Source: Sinotaia quadrata (Eukaryota; Mollusca; Gastropoda; Architaenioglossa; Viviparidae). From it: 64,000 nucleotides of DNA. The stretch lies in assembly GCA_028829895.1 (NCBI GenBank), contig CM054180.1:106736635-106800634 (forward strand). Reading direction: 5' to 3'. Every line of letters starts with the position of its first letter. Position 1 is the stretch's first letter. Below the pieces are notes generated by a model. That model did no database searches and was not told the origin of the DNA. It saw only the letters and a list, made by a program, of their open reading frames with translations. Of this stretch, positions 46,020 to 58,739 are shown piece by piece. The translations under genes and the position numbers were made by a program.

Positions 46020-46600
46020 GTGAAAAGACTTCTTGAAAGGTGGAAATTATTGAGTTCACGGAGAACAACTGGTACGCATGATTCTTTACAAGTTCGTGGA
46101 GGACAACTGATATGCATGATTCTTTACCAGTTCGTGGAGGACAACTGGTACACACGATTCTTTACCAGTTCATGGAGGACAATAGGTACGCATGATTCTT
46201 TAAGAGTTCATGTAGGACAATAGATACGCATGATTCTTTAAGAGTTCATGGAGGACAACTGGTAAACTGATTCTTTATGAGTTCATGGAGGACAACTGGT
46301 ATGCATGATTCTTTATGAGTTCATGGAGGACAACTGGTACGCATGATTCTTTACAAGTTCGTGGAGAACAACTGATATGCATGATTCTTTACCAGTTCAT
46401 GGAGGACAACTGGTACACATGATTCTTTACCAGTTCGTGGAGGACAACTGGTACGCTGATTCTTTATGAGTTCATGTAGGACAATAGGTACGCATGATTC
46501 TTTACGAGTTCGTGGAGGACAACTGGTACGCTGATTTTTTTACGAGTTCATGGAGGACAACTGGTACACTTGTTTCTTAATGAGATCATGGAACGCAATT
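46020..46600. repeat. About 38-bp minisatellite, about 15 copies
   Basis: Units of GTTCATGGAGGACAACTGGT then ACGCATGATTCTTTACGA, with two variant types (GTTCGTGG or GTTCATGG) interleaved. Confidence 0.94.
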
Positions 46601-47234
46601 TAATATTCTAAAGACATTTCCTGACACTGCACTACTCTTGATTGCGAATTCCGGCGGAGAAATACAAAAAGTGCAATGTGGAAGTCGTTTTACTGATAAA
46701 GAACTAATAACCATTTCCAAGACAAGATTGCTCATCAAAAACATCAATAGCAAATCATTTCCTTAGAACTTTCTCTGAATGTAGGCCTATATATTAATCT
46801 ACGACATTGCAGATTAATAAATATTGTTCCTGATTAATTAGTACATTCGTTTCACGAATTTATGTTCTATATAAGTTATAAAAGTGATTGAGTGATTGTA
46901 AAATTTGGTCTCACGATAGCGCATAGGTGAAAAATTATCTTGAACCCAATCTCGGTCAGTCAGTCATTTCCAGGGGAGACACTTCAAGATTAAGCTGATT
47001 TCGCGCCATAATAAGATGGAGTCGGGTAGGGTGGGGCACGGTGTTGTGGGAGACAAACTTCAGTAGTTAAAGGCAAAGACAGTTCGAAACTCAGGTCATA
47101 TAAGATATTCTCGCTTTTTCCAAGTACGCTGAGAGGAATATTATTATAACTATAATTAAAATATTTGCAATATTAATCAGGTGAAGTTTATGTCCTCTCC
47201 TGGATCAAAGATTCTATATGGAAGCCTGTCACAT

Positions 47235-47365
47235 GACATTTATCTATCTATCTATTTATCTTTTTATCTATCTATCATATCTATCTATCTATTTATCTAA
47301 CTATCTAATCTATATATCTATTTATCTATTTATCTAACTATCTAATCTATATATCTATCTAAATG
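47235..47365. repeat. Degenerate CTAT/TTAT microsatellite
   Basis: Interrupted CTAT, TTAT and CTAA units; a short GAAA run follows at 47450-47472. Confidence 0.9.
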
Positions 47366-47512
47366 TGTGCCAGTAAACAAAATTAAATAAAAATTAAAGT
47401 GCATACATAATTTACTGAATTAATTTAACACTACAATTCAAAGTTTAAGAAAGAAAGAAAGAAAGAAAGAAAACGCAATAGTTGGTTTGGTAAAACTGAA
47501 AAGTGGACTTAC

Positions 47513-47650
47513 TTGCAAACTGTATTATTGATGTTCGAGCGTTGTGTTAACGATTGGAAGTGACATCTGTCAGTCAAAGACAAGGTCAGATTCACTCGTG
47601 CTGACTGCCGGAAAGGAGAAGAAATCCGGGACAGCCGATAAATGACCACG
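47513..47650 (-). other. Candidate untranslated first exon of the TEP gene
   Basis: A near-perfect minus-strand donor, TTTGCAA|GTAAGTCC, ends a less AT-rich stretch (47513-47800) that contrasts with its surroundings. It could join to the acceptor at 44399. The transcription start is not visible, and no coding function is proposed for the overlapping open frames. Confidence 0.3.
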
Positions 47651-47799
47651 TGACCACAGCTTTGACACCACTACGAGTCCCCACAGTAAAGCACGGCAAA
47701 CAGTCAGCAGGACGTTTGTGTCCAGCGAATTGGTTGAACCAAACTCCTCATCAGTATCGCCTTGACGATCTTTTGACAGATGATGCCACTCTTCGAATG

Positions 47800-50700
47800 C
47801 TGTCAAACTTCAGGGGAAGGGAGGGGGATAAGCATACAAACACAAAAACTGCAATTGAACAATTAGGTCGTACCACTTGTCAAAGAACAGCAGGGTATTT
47901 GATCACTATCGTCAGTAAAGTATAAGTTTGATAAATCTTAACTGGAATCGGTCACAGAGTGTTGTTGCCGATTGTGTGGCAAGCACCTGACACGCTTGAT
48001 TCACAATCGCACATATGTGATGGAAAATATACGTTTACTGTCTTACAGAGGTTGCAGCAATTATGGTCCTTCGTATTTTTTTCTTCTGAACTGACTTCTC
48101 ACACTACTTTCCCCACCCCATGCCCGAGTCTAACACATGACTAGACACTAAACAAATCTGGCATCGTCTGTGTCTGGCTCACATCCGGACTATCCTCGTA
48201 TAAAAAAAAGAAACCTCGAATTGGAAAATGGGCCACTGAAATGGGCCACATCCGTGAGTACACTTTCCATTTAGATTTGCCGCAACGAGCTGAGAAAATG
48301 GTGGTCAGGGCGAGATGGGGGTGGGGTGAGTGTACGAACACTATCTCCGACATGACAATCCAGTTTTCATTTTCATATTTCCATTAGCTCTATGGACTCC
48401 TTTCCAGGCCTGAAACAATCCGACTATGTGCTGGTAAATCCTCCCTGCACTGGAATCGGCAATCCATTGTGGAAAGCGTTCTCTCTTTTAGCTCCGATAT
48501 TATGTTTCACTCTCCAGTGTGCGGCCCTTGGGAAGGAGGGGGGTGGTTCCTGTTATCTAACTACGACCATTCCAAAGTTTGTGTTTACTTGCCTTTGAGG
48601 CAGCTCTGGCTGGAAACACAGGCCCAGAGTTGGCGTGATACTGTAGAGAGTGCGTCTGTGAAATACAGACAGTGAAAGACAAAATCATTACGACGTAACA
48701 CGCACGGGTCAGCCAGCGCCTTTTGAACAATTAACATGCCAGTTTGGGGACCCCCCCCCCCCCCATGGAGGACAAGTGGCCCCTAATAAGAGAATAACAA
48801 GCAGCACGACCCAATTTCAGATTTCCTTCGGTGTGCACCGAACTGACACTCGATTTGAGCAAGTTTGAAACTAATTTTCTTCATAAAGCACACTGTAGTG
48901 AACTGGGATTTTAGACTCCCAACCTCCAGTCCAAATATCGAAATGTTTATTCCTGTAAGACAACTCAAGAAGACTGTATTCCATTTCATGAGTGGTGTCC
49001 CTTTATTCATATAAAAGCAGTCCTTGTCAACAAACTCGGTAAGGCATTATGTGTCACAGTCCAGGTGATTGTTTAATAACAAAAGAACTCTGGCCACAGA
49101 ACGACATGTTTAGGGGGGTGTTGTGTGAAGGGGAGATGTGCTGGATGGTGGAGGTGGCCTTCTAATATTTTAGTATAGTTAGAGAGCACTTAGCTCTTAG
49201 GTTAGTTTACTTGGCAGGTGATTGCTGGACATTTTTCATGAGGATTTTTCATAAAGGACATTTCACCTTTAGGACTTTTGGTGAAACAGTCATTTGGTAA
49301 ACTCACTTTTGAAAGGGCGGACTTTTAGTAAATCGGGTCTGAAGTGCTTTTGGTAGATGCTTTATTGAGTAATATATGATTTAGAGTGGGATATTTTAGG
49401 CTATGAATGATGTTCCAGTACAGGAATTCAGACTGCTCAAATGTACATATATAAGGTAATGATATTTTACTGTGGGGGGTGAAGATATGTAAATTTAATA
49501 TACATCAGTAGGATATCTGTCACCCATGCTCGCCCACAGACCTGCCTAGAGTCTTCCATAAGCATCACACAAAAGACTCATGGTTCATCAGGCGAGTATT
49601 AAGTGGTTACCCATGTGGTCATCTGCAAGTCAACTAGTAAAATTGCCTCAGTCAGTAGTCATCATCCCATACTGCAGAAAAATGGCAGCTATTTATTTTA
49701 GTATGATTTATATACTTGAAGCAACAATTTTCTGCTGTGTGCATCACGGACTGTAAAAATGAAATTGTGGCGGAGTAAATTTGCCTATCACTATTTCTAA
49801 ACTTAATTGTTATATAAGTTGTTAAATGTCAAAGTGATCCAAACTTGAGCACTGCTTGTGCTGATATTTTTAAGTGTCAAAGTTATAAGTTAACACAATT
49901 CAGGTAAAGAATGTGCTAGGCTTGCTGATGTAATATAAACTGGTTTTAGGTGGATGAGTGGATTTATTATCCAATGGTTAAGATTTACAAGAACAAGACC
50001 AGCCAATGGGCTGAGATCAACAATTTACTTATTGAAAAGAATTCTATTTTCTAATCACTTTGAAATTTCGAGTGGCAGAGTCTGGTCATGAAAGATAGCC
50101 ATTAGCTTAATGGTGAGTTAACTGACTGATTGAGAGTGACTTAGAAATATTTCATGTTTGTTGCTATTTATGTTTTATGTAGAGATGTATTATGTCAGTA
50201 GATTATTATTTCTACAAATTGTGAACTAAGATGCTTGTATGTAGAATGCTAAACACTTGATATTGTTTCTAGTGAATATGTTCATAAAATTGATATGTTG
50301 TATTTATTATGCTGTGTGCGTGTATCGGGCTAGTAAATACTGTTTTATTTATATCGTCCTACATAGGTTCTTTGCACCTCATGACTCTAATCTATCTATC
50401 TATCTATCTATATTTTCCTCCTTTCTCCATTTTCTTTTCCCTCTCTCGTTACTTCCCACCCCATCTCTTTCTTTCTCCTTTTATGCTTCATTCGATGTAA
50501 TTTGTAATGTGACTTGTTTCAGTAGGTAATCAATCGGCTTTAATATTATTTACTGTTGTTATTGCTCATGCTACAGTCCTTACATTTTCTTACACTTCTT
50601 TTCTAAAATAAGCAAATATTCGCGAGCCTGACGCATTTAGGTGCAAACTATAAAGAATTAATCGCAAATCAATTAATTTATTTTTCAACGCCTGGTTTAC

Positions 50701-51290
50701 AAACACACTGGTCAATATAAGGGAGAGTAGTACTTATACAACATCAAATTTGCAAAGTCACGCATTATTTCCCTTGACTAAGTTCCATCAAGTCTTTCGT
50801 TTTCTCGAAAGATCAATACATTATATAGTATACGTAATTGATGTGGTAAAATACTTGTTTGGTGATGACCTGTGATGCGTGAAATATCTTAAATACCTTG
50901 ATCAGTGATGGAGAAATATATGTATCAGTGAAGCGGAGGTAGGGCGGGGAGTTACGCAGCTGGATTTCCGGGTTCCATTAGCACATCAACGGATTTCTGG
51001 ACGGACGTAATTGCGGACACGTGATTTGTGTCAGAAAAGCCTAGCTTTTGGTTGCGTGACACTGAAACGCAGAAGAAGAAAAATAATGTTTTTTCCCTTC
51101 CAAATAACTTCGCCATCAATTCGTACAAATATTTTTTTAATAGTGAGAATAAAGTTATTCTTTGTAATTTATATTTGTATGCTACTTGTATGTTTCCATT
51201 AATCCCGTATTCCTTGTGTATCTATTACAATCATTTTCTTTTTTTTTTTGCTGTTGTTTTTCCACTATAAAGATATTTACATTGGACACT
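47800..51290. other. Upstream intergenic DNA, no gene seen
   Basis: Mixed unique sequence with a C-run at 48750-48763. A short (CTAT)n at 50390-50412 is preceded by the element end described at 44 kb. Open frames are below 95 codons and lack family resemblance. Confidence 0.55.
50336..50412. repeat. Element 3' end with CTAT tail, second copy
   Basis: TGCACCTCATGACTCTAATC followed by CTAT units is the inverse of the 44040-44090 flank beside its GATA array. This suggests a SINE/LINE family that ends in a tetranucleotide tail. Confidence 0.72.
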
Positions 51291-51294
51291 CAGT

Positions 51295-51464
51295 TACAGT
51301 GAAACCTCGCGATAACGCGATATCCATAAAATCAGATAGTGTTAATAGCGGGTTCGCGTTAAAGCGGGATTTTGCAATAGAGTGCATTATTAAGATATTT
51401 ATTTCGGGAGCCATGCCACGACAGCGTTATATCTGAATTCGCGTTATCGCGGGGTTCCACTGTA
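51295..51464. mobile_element. pogo/Tigger-like MITE with TA target duplication
   Basis: The element spans 51297-51462 (166 bp). The left end CAGTGAAACCTCGCGATAAC and the right end, read inverted, CAGTGGAACCCCGCGATAAC, form terminal inverted repeats of about 23 bp. TA flanks both sides. CAGTG-type ends with TA duplication are typical of the pogo/Tigger branch of Tc1/mariner. Non-coding. Confidence 0.9.
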
Positions 51465-51624
51465 GTTGGAATAATTACGGTTGGAGAAAGATACTCCAGA
51501 AACTCGAAGGATGCAAAGGGGGGAGAAAAACACAATTGCCAAGGGCGAATAACCTTCTATAAATAGTTTCTATTAGCGAGTGCGTTATAAAAGACAAGTG
51601 GCATGCATAATAGGTGGCGATTAG

Positions 51625-52140
51625 AAGTTTGTACGCTGTGAGAAATTCCTCAAGGTTGTACGCTTTGAGAAATTCCTCAAGGTTGTACGCTTTGAGAAAT
51701 TCCTCAAGGTTGTACGCTGTGAGAAATTCCTCAAGGTTGTACGCTTTGAGAAATTCCTCAAGGTTGTACGCGTTGAGAAATTCCTCAAGGTTGTACGTTG
51801 TGAGAAATTCCTCAAGGTTGTACGCTTTGAGAAATTCCTCAAGGTTGTACGCTTTGAGAAATTCCTCAAGATTTACGCTGTGAGAAATTCCTCACGATTG
51901 TACGCTTTGAGAAATTCCTCAAGATTTACGCTGTGAGAAATTCCTCAAGGTTGTACGCTTTGAGAAATTCCTCAAGATTTACGCTGTAAGAAATTCCTCA
52001 AGATTGTACGCTTTGAGAAATTCCTCAAGATTGTACGCTTTGAGAAATTCCTCAAGATTGTACGCTTTGAGAAATTCCTCAAGATTGTACGCTTTGAGAA
52101 ATTCCTCAAGATTGTACGCTTTGAGAAATTCCTCAAGATA
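51625..52140. repeat. 27-bp minisatellite, 19 copies
   Basis: Units of GAAATTCCTCAAGGTTGTAC then GCTTTGA. A variant with AAGATTTACG (26 bp) shifts the phase. Long frames on both strands follow from the unit being a multiple of three. Confidence 0.96.
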
Positions 52141-52489
52141 GTTTTCCGTCCTACGAACACATCGAGGACGAGTTTGTTTCATGAACACAGCCCGGTGTCA
52201 GTGTATGTGCGAAAACATTAAAATACGCTGTTGTACAAGCACTTAAGAACAATTGTAGTACAAATCAAAAACAATCGTGCTGATTCGTGCAAGGAAATGG
52301 AATCACACTTGGGAAGGGGTAAAGAACAGCCATTTGAGTCTACCATTGATGCAGTAGCTACTGACCGTGAAATTTTTTGCTCGCAATTTAAAGACTAGCG
52401 ATTTGAAGATTTGTATCAAGAAAATTTGGATTTAGACATTTTAACCATCAGCTGTGCAACTCTGACAGAGTCTAAATACTTTCTGAGAG

Positions 52490-53080
52490 GAATTAAATAC
52501 TGTAAGCCAAATGCAAAAGCTAACAGAATCTCAAAGCTAAAAGGCAATAGATATCTGAGAGAATCTATATACTCCAAGGCAATAATTGTCTTAGATAGTC
52601 TAAATATTCCAAGGCAAAAGCTGTCTGAGACAACAGAGCCATACACGACCACTTTTTTTATATTGACGTATAACACTTGACAACAGAGCCATACAACCAC
52701 TCAGTGATACTGACGGTATGAATCTTGACGACAACAGAGAACCACACAACCACTCTTTCATACTGACGTCTACGCTTGACAACAGAGCCACACGACCTCT
52801 CATTTTTATTGACGTCTAACGCTTGACAAAAGAGCCACACAGGACCACTCTTTTATACTGATGGTTTAAGGCTCGACAACAGAGAACCACACGCGACCAC
52901 TCCTTTATACTGACGGTTGAACGCTTTTCAACAGAGAGCGACACGCGACCACTCTTTTTATACTGACGGTTCAACTCTTGGCAACAGAGCCACACGCAAC
53001 CACTCTTTTTACTGACGGTTGAAATCTTGGCAACAGAGCCACGCGCGACCAATCTTTTATACTGACGATTGAACTCAGAG
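52490..53080. repeat. Degenerate repeats
   Basis: Two types: CTGAGAGAATCTATATACTC-like units at 52470-52630, then about 55-bp variants of GACAACAGAGCCACACGACC at 52675-53080. Confidence 0.82.
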
Positions 53081-54020
53081 AGCCATTCACAACCTCTCTA
53101 AAGCAAAATTTGTTCGGCGCTAGTCCCCAGTAATATTGCATACCTTAATTGCATATTCCAACCAAGAAACAGCTTTGACTGGATATTTGCTGAGTACGTT
53201 TTAGCCACTTTGTTTCGTCATGTGGTGATCTCGTACGTTAATGACAAGACTGAATTTCTTTGACTAGCAGAATTCTGCAACTTTAACTTTTGCCAAGATG
53301 TTTAGAAAAATTGAAACTGATCGGGTTGATTGCAACTTTTTTTTTATATTGTAAATGCTATTATATGTTTGATTTGGATCCCTGGTCACTTAGTCTTTAA
53401 AGCGGGTTAAAATGGCTTTAACTCTTAGGAAATAGAAGCTAAAACAATATTTAAAAAATACAAAAACAAAACATATAAGCGTCTTATATTTGTAGAAAGT
53501 AGGATCAGTTTGTATTGTGTTATTGTTGTTGTTTCTTTGACTTTTTTCGCAGTTAAATTCAGCTGGGTAGAGTTACAGTGAAATTCAGCTGGGTAGAGTT
53601 ACAGTGAAAAAAAACTAACGCTTGCTTCTTACGTCATAAGTAATCTAGAGACCTTACCGAAATACAGAAGGGAGGTAACTCAAAACTGTTGCTACTCAAA
53701 GCAGGCAATCAAAATTGACGAACACCCGGCAGCTGGTATATTGCAAGGTTGTCATTAAAAAGTACTAGTGCTGCTACTACTAATTTATTCTAAATATACA
53801 CTTCCATTTTTTTTTTTAACGTACTTGAATTTTCATAGAAAGCAATCACAGCGGTCACTCGCTTTCAGTTCAATGAACAGTCTCTAATCGTGCAAGAGTG
53901 AATGCAGGCCTATGGCTGTTATCATGTTTCAGGGGCAATCATTTCTTTTCACGGGAAGCAGAATCGAAAATCCTGAAAAAAAATGTATTGTAGCTGCAAC
54001 AGGCAGTTCTTCTTTCTAGA
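53080..54020. other. Unique AT-rich DNA, no gene seen
   Basis: Contains a 27-bp direct duplication around GTTAAATTCAGCTGGGTAGA (53550-53606). Nothing else recognised. Confidence 0.55.
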
Positions 54021-54640
54021 AAATACTTTTAATGTTCTTCTACAATAAACTCGCAATCTCCTTCCGAAATACTCAAAATCTCCTTCAGAAGTACTCCTAA
54101 TCTTCCTTCAAAAAGACTTTATCTCCTTCCAAAACACTCCTAATCACTTTTCAAAACAGACTCTTAATCTGTTTTGAATAAGGGCTCTTAATCTTCTGGA
54201 AAAAAACTCTCATAATCTCTTTCTGAAAAGGACTCTTAATCTCCTGAAAAAAAACCTTAGATTTCTTTCAAAAACTTCTAAATTTCTTTTCCCAAAGGAC
54301 TCTTAATCTTCTTCAAAAACATTCCTATTCTCCTTCTGAAACAGATTCTTAATCTCCTTCCAAAGCAATCCTCATCTCAATCTGAAACAGACTATTAATC
54401 TCCATCTGGAATACTAATCTCCTTCCAAAGCAGTCTCCTAATCTCCTTCCGGGTTCCTAATCTCCTTCCAAACCACTCAACTGCCTTCTGAAACACTCCT
54501 AGTCTCCTTCCAAAACACTTAACTGCCTTCCGAAACACTTCTAATTTCTGCCGAAAATGGTCTCCTAAACAATTCCCTTTATCTCTTTCCGACACAGTTT
54601 CTCACTTCCAAAACAGACTCTTTCATTCATCGAAGAGGTG
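54020..54640. repeat. Degenerate minisatellite
   Basis: About 30 decayed copies of a unit close to CTCCTAATCTCCTTCCAAAA, with no two neighbours identical, so it is an old array. Confidence 0.85.
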
Positions 54641-55029
54641 ATGCCAACTTGGAATCAACAGATTAAAATGTCAAAGTTGAGAACTAAGTAAACTATTTTC
54701 TTGGAGCCCACCCACCACTACCAACCCCGTCACCAAATGATTCATGATTGCTTCCTACAGACGAGAACCAAGTGACGTTAACGTACAATACCCCTCCTCC
54801 CCCCCTCCCCGACTGCTTTACCCTCAGCCGATCCTTTATCAAGGTCAACACCTCCTCGCCTGATCAGATGAAATAGATTATCGTCTAATGTCAATGATCA
54901 GGCAATAGCTCTACGACGGAATCTCGGCGCAAATTAATGATTCAATCACTAAACACCGATCGAACAAGCGTCTATAGCGTTATTGTTTGGAAATTTCAAA
55001 AATCTCTCTGACGCCCAGAATGCACGAAG

Positions 55030-55615
55030 GGAAAATACAAAAATGGAACATGAAAAAGAAAACGAATGAAAGGTACAAACTGGAGGAATGGGAGAGAGAG
55101 AAGTAATGAGAAGGGTGGAGATTGTGTGTGTGTGGGGGGGGGGGGGTAAAGGAGTATGAAGAGAACAAGAAAACAGTGAGAAGAAGAAAGAGAAGACCTG
55201 AGAACGTGAAGGGTAAGGGGGTGGGGTGAAGAGAGAAAAGGAGAGAAAGAAGCAGACGAAGATAAAAAAATAATAATCGAAACTGGAAGAGCAGAGAGAA
55301 TAAGAAAGGAGAAGGATGAAGAAGAAAGGGGAGAGAACAAGGATTAGATAAAAAAAAAAAGATGAGAGTTGAAGAAAGATGGAGAAGAGCGAGGAACGAA
55401 ATGGAAGAGAAAAGAAGGGGAAGATGATATTTAACAAAAGAGAGGCGGAATTTTTAAAATGATAGAGAATGAGGGGTAGAAGGAAGACAGAAAGGTACAA
55501 GAAAAAAGAAATAGAGAAAACAGATAGAAGAAAGCAGAAACAGAAGAGTGCGAAGATGAGAGACAAAGAAAAGGGTAGAGGAAAAGAAAGAAGAGAGAAA
55601 AAGACTTAAAACCAA
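55030..55615. other. Long polypurine tract on the plus strand
   Basis: Nearly 600 bp in which A and G make up almost all bases, including a G-run of 12 near 55131-55145. The 205-codon minus-strand frame across it (runs of F, S, L, P) is a composition artefact. Confidence 0.92.
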
Positions 55616-55849
55616 TCAGAGATACTGCGCAAAAGAGGAAAAGTGAAGAGAAAACTGAATAACCAAGAAAAGGGGAGATAATAAAGGTACGGGTTGCAAG
55701 TATCTATAAATACCCTGACGCAAGGAAAACATCACTCGGATCAACAACAAAAAAAAAAAAGCACCAAACAACGTTGTAAGTGCGAACCCTATAAATACAT
55801 TTGCCAGAACACTGTTCGCGCGTGACACAAGTGCCGTGACTCATCAACT

Positions 55850-57590
55850 CAAATGAACGTGATCTGAATGCTGCTACTCCATACCGACCATTCCAGAACT
55901 TTTCTTGCAGGAAGAAAGCTGTTCATGCCATGTTATAATTAGACAAGCAAACTCCGGATGGAACGTTCTATTTGTCCGCAGTTTCAACTATTTTTGCGTC
56001 AGAGCGCACTTTCTCTCGCATATTTAAAAAAAAAGAAAAGAAAGAGGAAAGAGAGAAAAAACAACTACAAACGAAATTATTTTTTAATGAAGTAATCTAA
56101 CTATCCTGCTGTAAAATTCCGTTGAAACAGTTCATGTTTGATATTCCCATCGGAATGCTTTCAATACTTGGTTTATAGGTTTAATTGTGAAAGTGGGTCA
56201 AGGCCAGCTTGTCAACGCGCTGCTCTTCGTGAAATTAATCTCAAGCACGTGGGCGAAATTGAGAGAGCATTCTTATGTATTTCTTCAGATCTGCGACACT
56301 TACCTTTGTCAGTTTCATACCGCCTGGGCATTGATGAATACTGCACACAAACATTTCAAAATTATTGTTGTTGACCTGAGAATAACTTCAGCGGCTGTGA
56401 GAATAGCGCTTCTTTCTTGTCTTTTTTTTAATGCAGATCTTCTGGCAAGAGTTAAGAAGTGAATTGCTTCTTCCTTCAAAGTCGGCAAGTAGCTCGCAGT
56501 TTGAAACACCCGGCCACAGCCTTTGAACACTGAGTTTACAGAGACAAAAAGGCAATGATTGTTTGTCAAGTTTCAGTGTGCTTGCAGAACGTGCGCACGC
56601 GCGCGTGTGAGTGTGTTTGTTATGAAAAACATTCACATTACCTTCTCATCTTTTATTTCTGATCACGTTTCGGCCGTTTCTTATCAACAACGCACACTAC
56701 ATGCCAACTCGTCGACTTCCCGGGTGGTGGGGGGGGGGGAGCGCGAAAGTTATTTTAAATTATTTAATCGGTCGCAGGGTCAGTATGCAAGGTAATTTTA
56801 CGGATCGATTCTGGAAGGCTCGCTGCTTTGAGAGCCAAGAAGCTTATACTGCGATTGCAATGGTCTACCACTTCTGTGAGTCAATCTCCCCTCTCCAGAT
56901 ATCGGAACTCTTGTATAGGGTAGTGACGTGATTAGTTTGACGTATTTCGAATATACGGCATCGCCAAAAACAGTAGCTTGCAATTGTAATATAACTATTA
57001 AATAAATTAATATTCTATAATGTTGTGGAGTTGGTAATAAAATGGGATATTTCATGTAAAAACAGTCTTCTGTTGATGTTGATTTAAAAATCAATTTTAA
57101 GAAAATGGTGTTCTAAAATCTAAACCATTATTATCTTGCTTCAAAATGTGCATCCATAAATGACTGGCTAGTAATGTCAGGACATTAATGGTTTTAACAA
57201 ACAATAAAAGGAATGGGTATGTGTTTAGGGGGGGGGAGGGGGAGAAAAATTACAGGAAAAATGTCGCTGTTCATTAACAGGTCACCAGTAATAAAATTAT
57301 CAGTCATCAATAATTTCTTATTTTATTTTTTTTAAAAGATGTAGTTAATCGCCATAATCAATAAGACATTCAAATTCTTCAGACCAGCCAAGCAAGTATG
57401 ATTAAACTATATTCATCAACAAACATTACATACATGTAAAGAAAACCACACACACACACACATACACACACAAATGCTTCCATACATGTAACTTTTTATT
57501 TATTTCCAGAGATTTTTCTTGTTACTTTTCTTTTTCCTGACTCATTTTTTCCTGGCTAAACTTGCGACCTTTTCATTTTTCTGCCCACTG
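55850..57590. other. Unique DNA, no gene seen
   Basis: Open frames of 75-100 codons overlap on both strands at 56140-57090, with no domain resemblance. A short CA run lies near 57450. Confidence 0.5.
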
Positions 57591-57596
57591 ATTGTA

Positions 57597-58720
57597 ACGC
57601 AAGTCATAGTGACATGAATCGTCAAGACCATAGTGAGGCGCAAGTCATAGTGACTTGAGTCGTCAAGACCATAGTGAGGCGCAAGTCATAGTGACTTGAG
57701 TCGTCAAGACCATAGTGAGGCGCAAGTCATAGTGACTTGAGTCGTCAAGACCATAGTGAGGCGCAAATCATAGTGACTTGAGTCGTCAAGACCATAGTGA
57801 GGCGCAAGTCTTAGTGACTTGAGTCGTCAAGACCATAGTGAGGCGCAAGTCATAGTGACATGAATCGTCAAGACCATAGTGAGGCGCAAGTCATAGTGAC
57901 TTGAGTCGTCAAGACCATAGTGAGGCGCAAGTCATAGTGACTTGAGTCGTCAAGACCATAGTGAGGCGCAAGTCATAGTGACTTGAGTCGTCAAGACCAT
58001 AGTGAGGCGCAAATCATAGTGACTTGAGTCGTCAAGACCATAGTGAGGCGCAAGTCTTAGTGACTTGAGTCGTCAAGACCATAGTGAGGCGCAAGTCATA
58101 GTGACTTGAGTCGTCAAGACCATAGTGAGGCGCAAGTCTTAGTGACTTGAGTCGTCAAGACCATAGTGAGGCGCAGGTGAGAGTGACTTGAATCGTCAAG
58201 ACCATAGTGAGGCGCAAGTCAGAATGACTTGAGTCGTCAAGACCATAGTGAGGCGCAAGTCTTAGTGACTTGAGTCGTCAAGACCATAGTGAGGCGCAAG
58301 TCTTAGTGACTTGAGTCGTCAAGACCATAGTGAGGCGCAGGTGAGAGTGACTTGAATCGCCAAAAACCATAATGAAGCGCAAGTCAGAATGACTGAGTTG
58401 TTAAGACCTTAATGAAACGCAAGTCAGAATGACTGAGTTGTTAAGACCTTAATGAAGCACAAGTCAAAGTGACTTGAGTTGCCAAGACCAAAATGAAGCA
58501 CAAGTCAAAGAAACTTGAGTCGTCAAGACTAAAATGAATCACAAGTCAAGTGACTTGAGTTGCCAAGACCAAAATGAAGCCCAAGTCAAAGTAACTTGAG
58601 TTGCCAAGACCAAAATGAAGCACAAGTAAAAGTGACTTGAGTCGCCAAGACCAAAATAAAGCACAAGTCAAAGTGATTTGAGTCGTCATGACCAAAATGA
58701 ATCACACTTTGACATTCGCT
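57597..58720. repeat. 41-bp minisatellite, about 27 copies
   Basis: Units start GTCATAGTGACTTGAGTCGT and continue CAAGACCATAGTGAGGCGCAA. The left 18 copies are nearly identical; copies decay stepwise from 58340 on (AAAATGAAGCACAAGTCAAA forms). Variants such as GTCTTAG and GTGAGAG recur in blocks, showing higher-order duplication. Confidence 0.97.
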
Positions 58721-58739
58721 GATGGGAGTGTCACAAAAC

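Noticed and set aside
47570..47925. Open frames on both strands upstream of the TEP gene
   Set aside because: No conserved motif and no consistent splice structure; treated only as a possible untranslated exon.
51614..52188. Periodic frames on both strands (RLYALRNSS-type)
   Set aside because: They come from a 27-bp minisatellite; stops are simply absent from the unit.
54949..55566. 205-codon minus-strand frame, the longest in the window
   Set aside because: It lies in a polypurine tract; the translation is runs of F, S, L and P with no fold-like pattern. It is a composition artefact.
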